Part shown: one piece after another, positions 61,111 through 64,000 of the stretch
How positions within the stretch are numbered: the first letter of the stretch is position 1
Layout: each line of letters begins with the position of its first letter
From: Sipunculus nudus
Taxonomy: Eukaryota; Annelida; Sipuncula; Golfingiida; Sipunculidae
Direction: 5' to 3'
Length of the DNA: 64,000 bases
Assembly (NCBI GenBank): GCA_026874595.1
Contig: CM049319.1
Location: 38,139,473 to 38,203,472, forward strand
Program-made: the position numbers and the translations under genes
Notes under the pieces: generated by a model
The model's input: the letters and a program-made list of their open reading frames with translations, nothing else
Databases searched by the model: none
Told to the model about the DNA's origin: nothing

Positions 61111-64000
61111 AAGAATTGTGTAAAAAGTGAAAGAAGCATGAAACTTTGCATAATAGTTCGCCAGACTATACTTAACATTTTCAGATATAGGGCCAAGCGG
61201 AATTCATCCGATCTTGGTCAAAATCCAAGATGGCGGCCAAGATGGCCGCCGGATTATCAAATATCAATACATTCGGTTATATTTGTCCTATAATGCTTTC
61301 TAAGCGCACAATTTCTACGTTTTTGGGGTCGGTAAATTCATTTATAAGGGTTAAAAGTCTGTAAAATGACTCAGTAAATGAATCCTGGTTTTGTTTATAT
61401 TGAAATTTTCCTACATTTTCCCTGGTTAACTACCACAATGGAAAGCAAACATTATTTGTTGAGTTCTGCACAGTAGTCGCATACACTGTGATCGTAGTCA
61501 AATGAGAGTGTCATTTGCTGGCTTAGGTTTGTCTGCTTTGTCATTAATTCGGATGCTTTAATAGTAGAACAATTTTTATTGCAATGTTTCTTCCTTTCAC
61601 TTCCCCTTATTTGCATGCTAACAAATATAATTCCTTTGAAGAGGTGAAGGGTGCAAAAAAACTTATCTGTCGAAATCTGCAATGAAATTAGGATTGAACT
61701 TGATATGTCCGGAAAAAACTTACCATAAGAATATTGAAACCTACATACATGTACTAAGGTTTTACGATCAGCATTCATGTAAACGTTTGTTAGGGCAATT
61801 GGGAAATATCAAATGCATAAGTCCAACTGTGCTGACATTTAACATATATATTAATTTTACGTATTTGAGCCCAATGTCTGTTTCAATGTGATTGAATGGA
61901 CAATTGAGTGGTAAAACGCTCGGCTATCTCCACTGGCGCCCCAATTTTAAACAACATCGTTCCTATTCCTATTGGGTTATAATGGCCCATCCAAGGTGGG
62001 TGAATTCTTCCTTGTCCTTCGTTTTCCATCACCCCTGTGTATATACCACCGAACGCCACCATCCGAGCCATGGAGAGTGGCTTGTAATAGTAATTACAAC
62101 TAACTGTACAATCCATATTAATTATATATTATAATAAAATAAATTAGACAATCCATATAATATAAAGTTTATCCTGCTTATAACTTTTATATCAGACTGA
62201 ATGCGTGCGTGGCAGGATACAGACCTATGTAAGAAGCTCACACCTGTCAGCTGTATAGATTCCGCCTGGTGTGTACCTACTGAAATTGTACTAAAATTCC
62301 CTTTTTCATCAGTACACCCAACGGTAAACTTGATAAGATTTGCTGAATACACTTTTAAATGAAAGTGTCATTTGCTGGGGTAGGTTTTATTATATTAATA
62401 TATGATATCTGACTTCCTCTGTTTGAAATTCCTTTATTTGCATGCATTAAGAATGTATTAACTGCTTTGCCGAAGTAAGGGATGAAAGAAACTTAGGTAT
62501 CCTGTCTGGTATCAGTGGGAGCTTCATATATCAGTGAAGAATAGACAGGGTTTTCGAAAATCTACAAACATTATATTTAATTTTACCATCAACTTAACAT
62601 TCATGTTAATCTTGATTGGTGCAATAAAAAATCAAATAGTTCTGCTGAAATTTAATTTACATGTTCTAGTTAAAAGTAGTTGAACACCATGTCTGTTTAA
62701 AAGGAAAGACTTTTATTTATAATGATTCTAGAGTACATGCGTGCATGACAAGATACGCACTTATGTAGAAGCTCACACCCGTGTGCTGTATGGATTCTAA
62801 GCTTCTTTTGCCATGAAGTGATGGCTTTCAGACTGTATGTTGGCCAGAAAACAGAATCCACACACATTAGAGGTGCGTAACATGTTGCTGTGTGCTCCCC
62901 TTGTACTATGGTGATGAATGCATGAAATAACACTCATGCAGATTACTAAATTTGTGATATGGTGACGATGCAGACTTTAGACTGCCTGATTGTAGGAAAG
63001 AACCGACACATGTGTTAGTAGCTAGAGTATCACTTCCATTTGCTGTGATGCACATTTGTAGATTCATGTAGTAAATGCATATATTGTTAGAAATATTCAC
63101 CACATGTATGAGTCGGTGCTGCCAGGTTCAAGCTAGTTGATCTTTCATGGATCGATGCTAAGAAAATTATACAGCAAGACGGAAGATAGAAAGTCTAATT
63201 CACAAAACAAGGCGAAAAATATAATGCACCCTCAGGTTCCAGACATGCATTCTTTCTTCATTAACTTAATTCCCTTAAAAATGCAGTACAAATTTTGGTT
63301 TGAGTTTTTATTTACTTGATTGGTGACTGTAACTTTGCTGTGCTTTCAGCTTCTGAGCTCTTGCAACCTTTATACTTTCCCTTTATGTCAGTTTTATGCC
63401 CAAATGCAGAATGCTTGGGAAACTTGTATTTCATACCATTCGCTTCATCAAATGAACATATATTAATGAGGACAGACTACTTCTGAATATCATTACTGTA
63501 CAGAACAGTTAATTTTTTTTTTTTTAAATATTAATATTTAAAATATTTGGAAATATTACAAAAATTACTTTTTTTTGTAATATTTCCAGCAAATTTTATC
63601 ACCTTGCCTGAATATTTTCTTTCATATTTTCATCTTTCTTTTAGTAAAACGCCCACAATTCCAACTTACTATCGGTTCTTTTTATCTTATGTGCAAAGTT
63701 CAGTCCGACCTAGAATCTTGCATTCTGTACACATGAAGATAAATTATTTTATTAAATGAAGCAAATATATAATAATTCTAATTATCATTATATTTATTAA
63801 AAGTGTGCATTATGTAAGCTAACGAGGTATTTTAAGACATCACTTGGAAATGCAACGTTAGCTTATTGGTAAGGATCATAAACCAGATTATCAATGTAGA
63901 AGGTAAACGGCAAACTGTACAAGTGTCTACAAGTGTCCAGATTCTGTCATGCACCATCACCAAGTACAAAGATAGTTTATACGGGGTAAGAACGTTACCT
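61111..64000. other. No gene recognised; some internal direct repeats
   Basis: A segment of about 150 bp at 62190-62350 recurs diverged at 62725-62860: 'gcgtg(c)gtggcaggata', 'tgtagaagctcacacc', 'ctgtatagattc'. A 'gagtgtcatttgctgg.gtaggttt' motif is shared by 61504 and 62359. A double AAGATGGCGGC / AAGATGGCCGCC motif is at about 61228-61252. Otherwise AT-rich and unremarkable, without coding frames that I can support. Confidence 0.45.

Noticed and set aside
61890-61960. tRNA-like text ('gagtggtaaaacgctcggct'), and a similar one near 63852
   Set aside because: No cloverleaf can be completed and the B box is absent; not called as tRNA or SINE.

Overview
This is an AT-rich, intron- and transposon-dense animal genomic window. 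It looks like a mollusc, probably a bivalve. The basis is one spliced animal gene of the RASSF7/8 type, plus dispersed repeats carrying GTCCGTCC-rich heads of a kind I recall from bivalve genomes; I could not check this against a database, so the taxon is a moderate-confidence inference. No prokaryotic features are present.

The one host gene I can establish is a RASSF8-type (N-terminal RASSF) gene on the + strand. It has three coding exons (19317-20163, 25369-25908, 32134-32255) with GT-AG introns, both in phase 1. The spliced frame is 502 codons: an N-terminal Ras-association domain, a disordered basic/polar linker, a long coiled coil, and a short conserved C-terminal tail in its own exon. 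The unique sequence before exon 1 (17093-19316) may hold a 5' untranslated exon. The unique sequence after exon 3 is the likely 3' UTR.

Almost everything else is repeat. Two families, called A and B here, share one architecture. The 5' end is TTTT followed by a short motif. The inverse complement of that motif lies just inside the 3' end and is followed by a small palindrome and CTTGTT. These asymmetric terminal inverted repeats, the 3' hairpin and insertion into T runs match the Helentron/Helitron2-associated (HINE) design. Family A is seen in at least twelve full or partial copies and family B in four. They nest in one another: A inside an inverted A (5464-10214), two A copies inside a B that itself sits in a minisatellite in RASSF8 intron 2 (26483-32070), A inside B (41165-47343), and B/D inside A inside a hAT-like element inside a Ty3/gypsy retrotransposon (about 48.5-61.1 kb).

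Layout: 1-2802 family A; 2803-4787 unremarkable; 4788-10214 family C and nested A copies; 10215-12234 unremarkable; 12235-17090 palindromic satellite, B and A; 17093-32255 RASSF8 gene region with transposon-filled introns; 32256-38911 3' flank with one A copy; 38913-41164 a 48-bp minisatellite; 41165-47343 B remnant with A, C and an AGTACTCG-bounded element; 47344-48532 AT-rich sequence and an A fragment; 48533-61110 gypsy pol fragments split by a hAT-like element full of nested insertions; 61111-64000 unrecognised sequence with some repeats.
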